From: JAPKZH01 sp964537875
GTDB lineage: Bacteria > Acidobacteriota > Aminicenantia > Aminicenantales > UBA4085
Direction of reading: 5' to 3'
NCBI GenBank assembly: GCA_964537875.1
Contig: CAZIDN010000031.1
Location: 1 to 42,845, forward strand
DNA: 42,845 nt
Shown here: positions 26,589-34,492 of the stretch, piece by piece
Position numbering within the stretch: the first letter of the stretch is position 1
Layout of the letters: the number at the start of each line of letters is the position of its first letter
The notes under the pieces: model-generated
The model's input: the letters and a program-made list of their open reading frames with translations, nothing else
Databases searched by the model: none
What the model was told of the DNA's origin: nothing
Program-made: the position numbers and the translations under genes

Positions 26589-29063
26589 CTATTTCTTGGG
26601 CGTCAGGGCCGTTCTCAGGGCCTGGACGGATTTCTCCGAACCGATAAAAAGCTGCTCGGGAAACTTGCTGAAGGAGAGCAGGTCATTGAAGATGAAGCCG
26701 CTGAGGTAGAAATTCAATCCCAAGCCCGCCAGGTACTGCAGCCGCAGGTTCCGGTCTCGATTGATTTCCGCGCCCTCGAGCCATGCCCCCAAATCGGAGG
26801 CCTGCCCGGCGTAGGTCGCCAGCATCTGCACCGCCGACTTGAATCCTATTTCCGCCAGCGACTGGGTGATGGCTTGGTGGTCTTGGCGGTTCAGCCGTTC
26901 TTCAAGCTCATCCACGTTGATCTTCAACCTTCCCAGCTTGCCCACGACAACGGAATCATAGCCCTGGCCGACGATGTCGTTGCTCCAGATCGTCCCCTCG
27001 GGAAAGACATCGAAAAATGTCGCCAATTCGCTCTTGACAGTCTCCGGAGTGCTCTCATAAAAGGGAACCCACAAGGCCACGATCCCGTCCGGGTTCAGAT
27101 GCCGTTTGCACACATCGAAGAATTCCTTCGAATACAGGGTGGCGGAGCCTTTGATCCAGGGATGGATCGGGTCGGTGGTGATGATATCGAACTTTTCTTT
27201 GGTCGTGAGAATATAATGGCGGGCATCGTCGAAGACCACTTCGACGCGGGGATCGTCCAGGACGTCGTAGTTCTCGGGCCCGAAGTAGCGGGCGACAACC
27301 CGTGGAATCAGAGGCTCGATCTCGCAGATGACGATTCTCTTGACACTGGGATAAAGGACAAACGTCCCGGCGGTCACGCCCGCTCCGCATCCCACGACGA
27401 GGACCGACTTGGGCTCCGGGTGGAATAGCCCCGGGATATGCCCCAACATCCTTTCGATCCGCATATCCGTGGCATCGCTCGACGCTTCGACACGTCCGCT
27501 GATATGGAAATTGCGCGTTCCTCCCTCCAACTCCGTGACGGCGACCGAGGCGTTCATGCCTTCGCCCGCATAGAGGACCCGAGCATTGAGTGTTTTTGTC
27601 GGCAGATAACGGCCGTAAGCGATCAGCTCCCAGGGAGTCCGGGGTACGCTCCAGGCCAGCACAGCTGCAAGCGCCACAGAGAATGCCAATGAAACCACAC
27701 CCGCGGTCCTGATCGCGGACGGCTGGGGAGCTCTGCGAGACACGGCATCGTCCCGGAAGAGCCGGACAAGCGGCGCAAACACTACGAGTGCGGCCGCGAC
27801 GGACAGCCCGATCATCAGCCGCTGAGCCTGCTGTGTGCCGATGGCCGGGATGAGAATCAAGCTGAAGCCGATGGCTCCGACGATCGCTCCGACCGTATTG
27901 GAAGCATAGACTTTCCCGACCAACCGGCCGCCGTCCTGTCCGGGCGATGCGGCGGCTGCCAGCGCCAGCGGAAAACTGGCTCCCCACAGGCATGCGGCCG
28001 GCAGGATGGCCCAAAGACAGCGGACCAGGTCGACCTGAAAGATGAGCCAGGGACTCCGGGAAAGGGCCGGGTTGATCGGCCAATACGGGAGAGACTTGGC
28101 CAGCATATACGAGGTCCAGGCGATCGCCGCCGCCAGAAGGATCTGGCAGGACCCGAGCGCAATCCGCGGCGGCACCTTGCCGCGTGATAAAAACGAACCG
28201 ATGCCGCTGCCGATCCCCAGTCCGGCCAGGAACACGGCTAAAATGATGGAAAATGTATAAACCGTGGCCCCCATCATCAGCGACAGCAGCCGTGTCCAAA
28301 TGACCTCGGCGCCCAGCGCGCACAGCCCGGACAGGGCGATCGTGACGTACACGGACCAGGACGCCGGTGTTCGAACCGCGGCACTCTGGCTCTGCTCGCC
28401 AGCCGGCGCGCGGTGCGGCGATCGCATCGATAGGCCGAGACTGAACAATGCCACCGCCCCGTTGATCGTTGCCGCGACATAGGTCGCCGTGGCCATATCG
28501 TGGACTCTTAACAAATAGAAACCCGCCAGCAGACAGCCGAACACAGCCCCGGCTATGTTCGTGCCGTACAAGAATCCCAACCAGGAGACTCCCTGCGGCG
28601 TCGTCTCGACCCACCGGGCGATGGCCGGCAGCGTCGCGCCCATCAACATGGTGGGCGGGAGCAAGCAGATAGCGCTGACCGCCCCTCGCAGCAGAATCCC
28701 CCAAAAACCATGGCCCGCATTCGCCGTGTAAAACCGGACGACAAACGGCATCCCGGACAAAACGGCGATCCCGAGGATCCCGATTCCCAGTTCAATCAGG
28801 GAATAAACGCGCAAAGGATGCCGCCGAGGCGAGATCAGCCGCGGCAAAGCGAGGCTGCCCAGGCACATCCCGCCCATGTAGGTTCCCAACAAGACGGCCA
28901 GCGAAACCGCAGTCGAGCCGATCACGAGCTGCAGCAGCTGGAGCCAGACGATTTCATAGATTAAGGCGGCACATCCGCTGCCGAGGAATAAAACCAGCAA
29001 CAAAGGAAGGAAACGGCGCGACGAGGGAAGGCTTGATGGCAGACTCGTGTTTAGTTCGATCAT
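26589..29063 (-). CDS. Membrane-fused spermidine synthase-like methyltransferase-fold protein
   Basis: An 824-residue fusion. The N-terminal half has many hydrophobic spans (about 15-480), starting with FLGSGCAALIYEIVWLQLL, a signature of the fused MFS/spermidine-synthase family. The C-terminal half (about 500-820) is a spermine/spermidine synthase fold with the nucleotide-binding VVGCGAGVTAG, the acidic CEIEPLIP, DPRVEVVFDDARHY, and then TTDPIHPWIKGSATLYSKEFF. Soluble spermidine synthases read GGGDG in the first motif; here GCGAG, so aminopropyl transfer is uncertain and the real substrate is unknown. The ATG at 29063 has only a distant ribosome site (agga 16 nt upstream). A 549-codon frame inside it is a shadow. 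Confidence 0.85.
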   Translation of the reverse strand: MIELNTSLPSSLPSSRRFLPLLLVLFLGSGCAALIYEIVWLQLLQLVIGSTAVSLAVLLGTYMGGMCLGSLALPRLISPRRHPLRVYSLIELGIGILGIAVLSGMPFVVRFYTANAGHGFWGILLRGAVSAICLLPPTMLMGATLPAIARWVETTPQGVSWLGFLYGTNIAGAVFGCLLAGFYLLRVHDMATATYVAATINGAVALFSLGLSMRSPHRAPAGEQSQSAAVRTPASWSVYVTIALSGLCALGAEVIWTRLLSLMMGATVYTFSIILAVFLAGLGIGSGIGSFLSRGKVPPRIALGSCQILLAAAIAWTSYMLAKSLPYWPINPALSRSPWLIFQVDLVRCLWAILPAACLWGASFPLALAAAASPGQDGGRLVGKVYASNTVGAIVGAIGFSLILIPAIGTQQAQRLMIGLSVAAALVVFAPLVRLFRDDAVSRRAPQPSAIRTAGVVSLAFSVALAAVLAWSVPRTPWELIAYGRYLPTKTLNARVLYAGEGMNASVAVTELEGGTRNFHISGRVEASSDATDMRIERMLGHIPGLFHPEPKSVLVVGCGAGVTAGTFVLYPSVKRIVICEIEPLIPRVVARYFGPENYDVLDDPRVEVVFDDARHYILTTKEKFDIITTDPIHPWIKGSATLYSKEFFDVCKRHLNPDGIVALWVPFYESTPETVKSELATFFDVFPEGTIWSNDIVGQGYDSVVVGKLGRLKINVDELEERLNRQDHQAITQSLAEIGFKSAVQMLATYAGQASDLGAWLEGAEINRDRNLRLQYLAGLGLNFYLSGFIFNDLLSFSKFPEQLFIGSEKSVQALRTALTPKK

Positions 29064-29239
29064 AGTGCGACGGCGATTCCTAGCAGGGGCACCGGCCCCG
29101 ATTCAAACGGGAGAATCTTATTCCAGGCCAAGCCTGAAATCAAGCGCGAAGAAGATGCCCAAAATTACCGACAGAAACGCCCGACGGGTATCTGTGCCTT
29201 TTTTAGATTTAGCTGAACGCTACGAAGTTTTGGTGAACC

Positions 29240-29434
29240 AATACCAACGTAATAATTAAAATGACATTCCCGTTCGGGCGACGCTTAGGCCGCCCGTAGC
29301 CCCCGGGCCCCGGGGAACCAGTCCCGTCGGTTCCCCCCGTCGGAAAAACCGACGGGGCCCCCCTCCGCTACGGGGGCTTGAGGACGGTCTAAGCGCCGCC
29401 CATACATTGTCACTTTATTCATTACGTTTGTATT
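29240..29434. mobile_element. Palindromic MITE-like element, copy C (complete)
   Basis: A complete element of about 195 bp. Imperfect terminal inverted repeats of about 26 bp (aataccaacgtaataattaa at the left; the complement of cattacgtttgtatt at the right) flank subterminal gggcgacgcttaggccgccc and its complement, and a central hairpin ccgtcgg/ccgacgg. The whole can fold into one long hairpin. There is no coding capacity. It shares its internal sequence with copies A and B. The surrounding 29064-29587 holds no gene. Confidence 0.8.
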
Positions 29435-29466
29435 AGCAGCCCCATCGGCAGTTTTACGACATTCCA

Positions 29467-29494
29467 TTGACAACGATAATTCCGGCATGATAGG
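29467..29494 (+). promoter_or_regulatory. Candidate promoter for the oxidoreductase/PmoA/enolase cluster
   Basis: A perfect TTGACA (29467-29472) is followed after 16 bp by GATAGG (29489-29494), a poor minus-10. It lies just outside element C and about 95 nt before the first gene. Confidence 0.4.
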
Positions 29495-29587
29495 TTCACA
29501 ATAGGGTCGTTGAGTTCCGGGAGGGGAGTGCCGTCGTACGTTGGACCGGAGCCCGAGCGATCCCGAAATCGAGAAAGGGAGAGCAAT

Positions 29588-30922
29588 ATGTCTCGTTCAG
29601 ATCAGCGGATGGGTATCACGCGCCGAAATTTTCTTAAAGCTGCCGCGACCGCGGCGATCGCCCCCGCGATCGTTCCGTCGAGGATGTTGTTCGGACAGAC
29701 GGTCCCCAGCGATACGATACAGTTGGGGTGCATCGGCGTCGGCCGGCAGGGCCGGGGCGACATGCAGGAGCTGATTTATCGCGGTCTTGAAGCGGGGGCG
29801 CGGGTCGTGGCCGTGTGCGACGTCGACGCCCACCGGCGCGAAGACGCCCAGTGGCTGGTGGATATGATCTATGCCAAGGAGCTGGCCAACGAAGGCTACA
29901 AGGGCTGCGATGTCTATGCCGATTTCCGCGAGCTGCTGGGCCGCCAGGACATCGACGGGGTCCTCATCGTCACTCCCGACCATTGGCACGCGCCGATGGC
30001 CATCGCCGCCGCCAACGCCGGCAAAGACATCTTCCTGGAGAAGCCTCTGACCTATACGATCGCCGAAGGCCGCAAGGTCGTCGAGGCCGTGCGCCGGAAC
30101 AACCGGGTATTCCAGACGGGCTCTCAGCAGCGCTCGTCCATATATTTTCTCATGGCCTGCGAGTTGACCCGGAATCAGCGGATCGGAAAGCTGAACACAA
30201 TTCGCGCCCGACTTCCCCTGGATCAGGGCACGGGCGATCCGCGGCCGATGCCCGTCCCGAAATACCTCGATTATAACTTTTGGCTCGGCCCCGCCCCGGA
30301 AGCGCCGTTCACGGAGGACCGGGTCCATCCGCAAGTCGGCTATGACCGGCCGGGATGGCTTCAGATCGAGGCCTACAGCCGGGGCATGATCACCGGCTGG
30401 GGCTCGCATATGAACGACATTGCCCAATGGGGCAACGGAGCGGACGATACAGGTCCGGTCGAGATCGAGGCCAAGGGAGAGTTCCCGGATCGGGGGCTGT
30501 TCGATGTCCACACCACCTTCCAAGCCGAAGCCCTCTACGCCAACGGCGTCCGGCTCTTCATGGAGTCGGGCGATCCGGCCGGCGTCCGTTTCGAAGGTGA
30601 CCGGGGCTGGATCTTCGTCACGCGGACCGAGATCCAGGCCTCCGACCCGGAGATCCTCCGGCAGCAGGCCGGCGAGGGCGAAATCAAGCTCTACCGAAGC
30701 ACGAACCACATGAAGAACTTTCTGGAATGCATGCGCAGCCGGAAGGCGCCGGTGACGCCCGAGGAAGTCGGGCACCGCTCGAACACCGTCTGCCTCATGA
30801 CGCACATCGCCATGAAACTTGGCCGCAGGCTGAAATGGGATCCCCAGGCCGAGCAGTTTGTCGGCGACGACGAGGCCAACCGCCGGCTGGACTATCCACA
30901 TCGTGAGCCGTGGACCGTTTGA
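29588..30922 (+). CDS. Tat-exported Gfo/Idh/MocA family oxidoreductase
   Basis: A 444-residue NAD(P)-dependent sugar-type oxidoreductase. The twin-arginine signal TRRNFLKAAATAAI is at 11-24. The Rossmann motif GCIGVGRQGRG starts at 47, and EKPLTYT (EKP at 151-153) carries the family Lys. About 185-420 is the C-terminal alpha/beta substrate domain with WGSHMNDIAQWG, where family members hold the catalytic His/Asp. The ATG at 29588 follows aaaggga; a longer upstream frame only extends the Tat signal unnaturally. Such Tat-borne members are probably exported folded with their cofactor. It is the first gene of a four-gene cluster, 17 nt before the PmoA-like gene. Substrate unknown. Confidence 0.9.
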   Translation: MSRSDQRMGITRRNFLKAAATAAIAPAIVPSRMLFGQTVPSDTIQLGCIGVGRQGRGDMQELIYRGLEAGARVVAVCDVDAHRREDAQWLVDMIYAKELANEGYKGCDVYADFRELLGRQDIDGVLIVTPDHWHAPMAIAAANAGKDIFLEKPLTYTIAEGRKVVEAVRRNNRVFQTGSQQRSSIYFLMACELTRNQRIGKLNTIRARLPLDQGTGDPRPMPVPKYLDYNFWLGPAPEAPFTEDRVHPQVGYDRPGWLQIEAYSRGMITGWGSHMNDIAQWGNGADDTGPVEIEAKGEFPDRGLFDVHTTFQAEALYANGVRLFMESGDPAGVRFEGDRGWIFVTRTEIQASDPEILRQQAGEGEIKLYRSTNHMKNFLECMRSRKAPVTPEEVGHRSNTVCLMTHIAMKLGRRLKWDPQAEQFVGDDEANRRLDYPHREPWTV

Positions 30923-30939
30923 TCAGGAGGCGAGGCCGA

Positions 30940-31908
30940 ATGAAGTGTCGAATCCTATGGCTGGCCGGTTGTCTGTGCATCGTCTTGGCCGCCGCGACCC
31001 GGCCTGGCCCACCCGCGGTTGAACTGCGCCGCGATGACACGGCCGGGCGGCTCCAGGCCATGATCGATGGCCGAGAGGCCTTTGTCTATCAATACGCCGA
31101 GACGCTTGACCTTCCTCACTATTGGCCGGTGAACAGTCCTTTGGGGAAGAATATGTTGGTGCAGCAGACGGAGCCGTATCCGCACCACCGGTCGTTCTGG
31201 TTTGCGGACACCGTCCGGCTGGACGGAGGACGGGAGGTCAGCACCTACAACGCGTTGTACACGGGCAAGGAGACAGAACCGAAGACCTATGGACCTCCGT
31301 TTCGCGATCATATCCGCCATATTGCTTTTACCGGCATGGAGAGCGGCGAGGGCCGAGCGGTGATCGACGCCCAGCTTCTCTGGGAGATGGACGGCCGGCA
31401 AGCGATGCTCGAAGAACGCCGCCATGTCGTCGTTCAGGCGTTGGGAGAGGGGGAATATCTGCTCGACATAACCTTCACCTTGTTCGCCACCGGAGGCGAT
31501 GTGGAATTCGTCAGCGATGATGTCCACTATGCATGGCCATACCTTCGCCTCCAAACGCGCTGGAGCGGCGAGAAGGGCGGGACGATCACCGCGAGCAGCG
31601 GCGCCACAGGGCAGGAGGCAACCAACTTGAAGGCCGCTCTGTGGATCGATTACTCAAACACCGTCGAAGGTGAAACCGCCGGCGTGGCGGTCTTTCAGTG
31701 GCCTGACGGCCAGGAGCATCGCTGGCTGACGCGCGAGTATGGATGTTTCGGTCCCCGGCGCCCCGACGACCGGAGCGGCAAACCCTTCACGTTGAAAAAA
31801 GGCGAGTCGATCGCCCAGCGCGTGGGCGTGCTCGTCCACGGGGGCGATGTGAAGACCGGACGGATTGCCGAGCGGTATCAGCAGTACGTCGAAGGCAAGC
31901 GGCCGTGA
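30940..31908 (+). CDS. PmoA-like/DUF6807 family protein, secreted (paralogue 1)
   Basis: A 322-residue protein with a signal peptide to about residue 22. It has the PmoA-like pattern: the core YAETLDLPHYWPVNSP, then PHHRSFWF, matching the His-His-Arg/Gly-x-F-W block of the family. The family name comes from distant annotation; no methane oxidation role is implied. Its function is uncertain, but these genes sit beside sugar oxidoreductases. The ATG at 30940 follows aggagg. Its stop overlaps the next gene's ATG by one base (TGATG), so the two are translationally coupled. Confidence 0.75.
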   Translation: MKCRILWLAGCLCIVLAAATRPGPPAVELRRDDTAGRLQAMIDGREAFVYQYAETLDLPHYWPVNSPLGKNMLVQQTEPYPHHRSFWFADTVRLDGGREVSTYNALYTGKETEPKTYGPPFRDHIRHIAFTGMESGEGRAVIDAQLLWEMDGRQAMLEERRHVVVQALGEGEYLLDITFTLFATGGDVEFVSDDVHYAWPYLRLQTRWSGEKGGTITASSGATGQEATNLKAALWIDYSNTVEGETAGVAVFQWPDGQEHRWLTREYGCFGPRRPDDRSGKPFTLKKGESIAQRVGVLVHGGDVKTGRIAERYQQYVEGKRP

Positions 31909-33140
31909 TGAAGCGGCGCGAGTTTATTCGCACCGCCTCCTCAGCCGCCGTAGGGTTGGGCTTGTCGGGCTCTCTGTTTGCGGCAGCTCCCTCTAAAACG
32001 AAGGTTGCCCGGATCGACCTTTTTCCTCTTTATTATCCCATGATCGGCACCTTTAAATTCTTTGCCGGGCCGCACGGCACGGCCGGTCGCCCCGCCGTGA
32101 TCGTCAAGGTCACGGCCGATGACGGGACGGTCGGATGGGGCCAGGCCGTGCCGATCGCCCAGTGGAGCTATGAGACGCTGGAGACTGCGGTTGTCGTGTT
32201 GCGCGATTACTATGCGCCTGTGCTTGTCGGGCGCGACACGGCCGATATCGAAGGGGCGCATGCCGCAATGGACCAGGCCGTCGCTCCTGGTTTTTCTACC
32301 GGAATGCCCATCAGTCGCGCCGGGATCGACCTGGCTCTGCATGATCTGGCCGGCAGGCGGCTGGGCCGATCTCTCGCCGGCATGTGGGGAAAGCCGGCCG
32401 GCGGTCCGATCACGCTCAGCTGGACGGTCAATGTCAAGAAGCTCGATGAGGTCGGGCCCATCATGGACGAAGGAAAAAGGCGCGGCTTTCGGAACTTCAA
32501 TATCAAGATCGCTCCGGATCCCGACTTCGACGTCGCCCTGGCCCGCGAGGTCCGCCGGCGGGCTCCGGATTCGTTTCTGTGGGCCGATGCCAACGGTGGC
32601 TACGATCCCGAGACGGCGCTGCGGGCGGCGCCGCGGCTGGCCGGCGCCGGCGTCGATGTGCTCGAATCGCCGCTTCGTCCCAATCGCGTGAGCGGCTACC
32701 AAGCTCTCAAGAAACAGGGCGTCCTGCCCATCCTCATGGATGAAGGGGTGATCTCGCCCATAGACCTTGACGAGTTCATCAAGCTGGGTATGCTCGACGG
32801 AGTGGCCATGAAACCCGCGCGCTGCGGCGGGCTCGCTTCGGCCAAGCGTCAGATCGAAGTCTGCCTAGAGCATAAATTGATCTGGCTCGGCAGCGGCTTG
32901 ACCGACCCGGACATATCGCTGGCCGCCGCGCTCGGTCTCTATGGGGCCTTTGGCTTGAAGAAGCCGGCGGCGCTCAATGGACCGCAGTTTTTGGTGGGCG
33001 ACGTTTTGAAAAAGCCGCTGCGGATCGAGAACGGGCTGGCTTATATACCCCAGGGGCCCGGCTTGGGCGTCGAGGTCGATGAGGCCAAAGTCGTCGAGCT
33101 CATGAAACGGAGCGGCGGCGACAAGCTCCTCCGGACGTGA
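31908..33140 (+). CDS. Tat-exported enolase-superfamily (mandelate racemase/muconate lactonizing-like) enzyme
   Basis: A 410-residue protein. The Tat signal is MKRREFIRTASSAAVG. The N-terminal capping domain is about 31-150 and the barrel about 160-390. Metal ligands are D227 in WADANGG, E253 in LESP and D278 in MDEG. A general base is K302 in MKPARCGG. The Lys-x-Lys motif at the end of barrel strand 2 reads N198-I-K200, so one of two lysines is Asn, which argues for a one-base (dehydratase or lactonizing) chemistry rather than racemisation. The start is fixed by TGATG overlap with the previous gene. It is probably a sugar-acid enzyme. Substrate unknown. Confidence 0.88.
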   Translation: MKRREFIRTASSAAVGLGLSGSLFAAAPSKTKVARIDLFPLYYPMIGTFKFFAGPHGTAGRPAVIVKVTADDGTVGWGQAVPIAQWSYETLETAVVVLRDYYAPVLVGRDTADIEGAHAAMDQAVAPGFSTGMPISRAGIDLALHDLAGRRLGRSLAGMWGKPAGGPITLSWTVNVKKLDEVGPIMDEGKRRGFRNFNIKIAPDPDFDVALAREVRRRAPDSFLWADANGGYDPETALRAAPRLAGAGVDVLESPLRPNRVSGYQALKKQGVLPILMDEGVISPIDLDEFIKLGMLDGVAMKPARCGGLASAKRQIEVCLEHKLIWLGSGLTDPDISLAAALGLYGAFGLKKPAALNGPQFLVGDVLKKPLRIENGLAYIPQGPGLGVEVDEAKVVELMKRSGGDKLLRT

Positions 33141-33159
33141 ATCGACAAGGAGTGCGACT

Positions 33160-34083
33160 ATGAAAACAATGGGACTTGCCGTCCTGTTGGTCTGTGTTCT
33201 GGCGGCCGCCGGCTCGGCCCAGATGCAATTTATCGAGGACGCCGGCCGCGGGACGGTTACGCTCAGGGACGGCCGGAACGAGGTGCTGACCTACCGCTTC
33301 GGCGATCAGCTTAAAGAGGGGATCGATCCAAAATATGTCCGGTCCTGCTATATCCATCCGCTTTTTTCGCTGGACGGCAAGGCATTGACCGACGACTTTC
33401 CCAAGGACCATCTCCATCATCACGGCGTGTTCTGGACTTGGCCGGTCGTCAAGACGCGCGGTCAGGACACACAGACATGGCATCCGGCCTCGCCCTCTTT
33501 GCGTCAGCATTTCGGCGGTTGGCTGAAGCGCGAAGTGAAGAAGGATGGGGCCGGGCTGAGCGTCGAAAACGTCTGGAAGCTGGATGGTCGGGAGATCGTG
33601 GCCAGGGAAATCGTCAAGGTCAATATCCACCAGGCGGATCGCATCGGCCGGGCCATCGATCTGGAACTCTGCCTGGAAGCCGTGGGCGGCCCCCTCGAAC
33701 TGCAGGGAGCGCCGGACCAAAACAAGGGTTACGGCGGTTTATGCCTTCGCGGGGCAGAAATGTTCATCGGAGCGAGGCTCACCACCGATCAAGGCGTGCA
33801 GAAAGAAGATGCCGTCAACACGTCGTTCCGCTGGGCGGACCTGTCGACCCGCGATCTCGGTGTGGCCATTTTCGTATCGTCCGATCACCCGGGCTTTCCG
33901 GTCGCTTGGCTCATTCGCAACAGCTACGCGGGCGTCCTCAATCCGTCATGGCCCGGTCTCAAGCCCGCTGTCCTCCAGCCGGGGAAGCCGGTCGTCCTGC
34001 GCTACAGGCTCTACATCCATCGCGGCGACGCCGTTGCCGGCGGCGTCGGGGAGGCCTATCGACGATATCAAAAGAGCGGTTGA
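33160..34083 (+). CDS. PmoA-like/DUF6807 family protein, secreted (paralogue 2)
   Basis: A 307-residue protein with a signal peptide (about 1-20, ending AGSAQ). The family block is strong here: FPKDHLHHHGVFWTW at about 79-93 corresponds to PHHRSFWF in the paralogue at 30940. The C-terminus is YRLYIHRGDAVAGGVGEAYRRY. The two are clearly paralogous but diverged. The ATG follows aaggag; it lies 19 nt after the enolase-superfamily gene and ends the cluster. No terminator is apparent. Biochemical role unknown. Confidence 0.78.
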   Translation: MKTMGLAVLLVCVLAAAGSAQMQFIEDAGRGTVTLRDGRNEVLTYRFGDQLKEGIDPKYVRSCYIHPLFSLDGKALTDDFPKDHLHHHGVFWTWPVVKTRGQDTQTWHPASPSLRQHFGGWLKREVKKDGAGLSVENVWKLDGREIVAREIVKVNIHQADRIGRAIDLELCLEAVGGPLELQGAPDQNKGYGGLCLRGAEMFIGARLTTDQGVQKEDAVNTSFRWADLSTRDLGVAIFVSSDHPGFPVAWLIRNSYAGVLNPSWPGLKPAVLQPGKPVVLRYRLYIHRGDAVAGGVGEAYRRYQKSG

Positions 34084-34240
34084 GATGCTCCGTGGCGTGC
34101 TGGGGGGACCGCTCGAGAGGGTTCCAAGACTATCCCTGAAACAGGTCTGTCTCTTTGGGCAGATCGCAGTTAGCGGTTTCATACTCCGCCTCCCAGACTC
34201 GATTCCAATGTCCGTGCGAAAATTCATGGGAAAATGCTCC

Positions 34241-34316
34241 TTGGAAGGAAGGCAGGGAGCGAAGCGACCGTTGGAAGGAAAACCCTTCCAAGCGTTTCCT
34301 TCCAAGAGTGTCCGGC
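34241..34316. repeat. Clustered palindromic short repeats
   Basis: Two direct copies of ttggaaggaa (34241-34250, 34271-34280) face inverted copies cccttccaa (34283-34291) and ttccttccaa (34296-34305), able to form alternative hairpins. The complement of 34296-34314 (cggacactcttggaaggaa) recurs almost exactly at 42813-42831, so this belongs to a dispersed family. The gap 34084-34492 holds no gene; apart from this repeat and the promoter at 34426 I see nothing in it. Confidence 0.6.
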
Positions 34317-34425
34317 TTGCCCGAGCCAAATCAATAGCGCACACAGCAGACCCGAGACCGATGTTATCTAAAAAAATGGAAGACAGACGCATTTAATGAC
34401 GTCTAAAGAAGCGGTTTAATTTATA

Positions 34426-34456
34426 TTGAGGGCGAAACCTTTCTTTAGGATATAAT
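34426..34456 (+). promoter_or_regulatory. Promoter for the efflux operon
   Basis: A consensus TATAAT (34451-34456) with TTGAGG (34426-34431) at 19 bp spacing lies 37 nt before the first gene of the operon. Confidence 0.5.
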
Positions 34457-34492
34457 GGAAAGCTCAGACCAAGAAAAAGCCTAACGGACAAG

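Noticed and set aside
27055..28704. 549-codon minus-strand frame inside the fused spermidine synthase gene
   Set aside because: Overlaps in another frame, Arg/Gly/Pro-rich composition, no ribosome site or motif; the main frame has clear spans and a nucleotide-binding motif.
31743..31907. Longer N-terminus for the enolase-superfamily enzyme
   Set aside because: The extension is the shadow of the upstream PmoA-like gene; the ATG at 31908 overlaps the upstream stop and begins a Tat signal.
34241..34316. CRISPR array
   Set aside because: The repeat units are about 10 nt, irregularly spaced and inverted, without unique spacers or cas genes.
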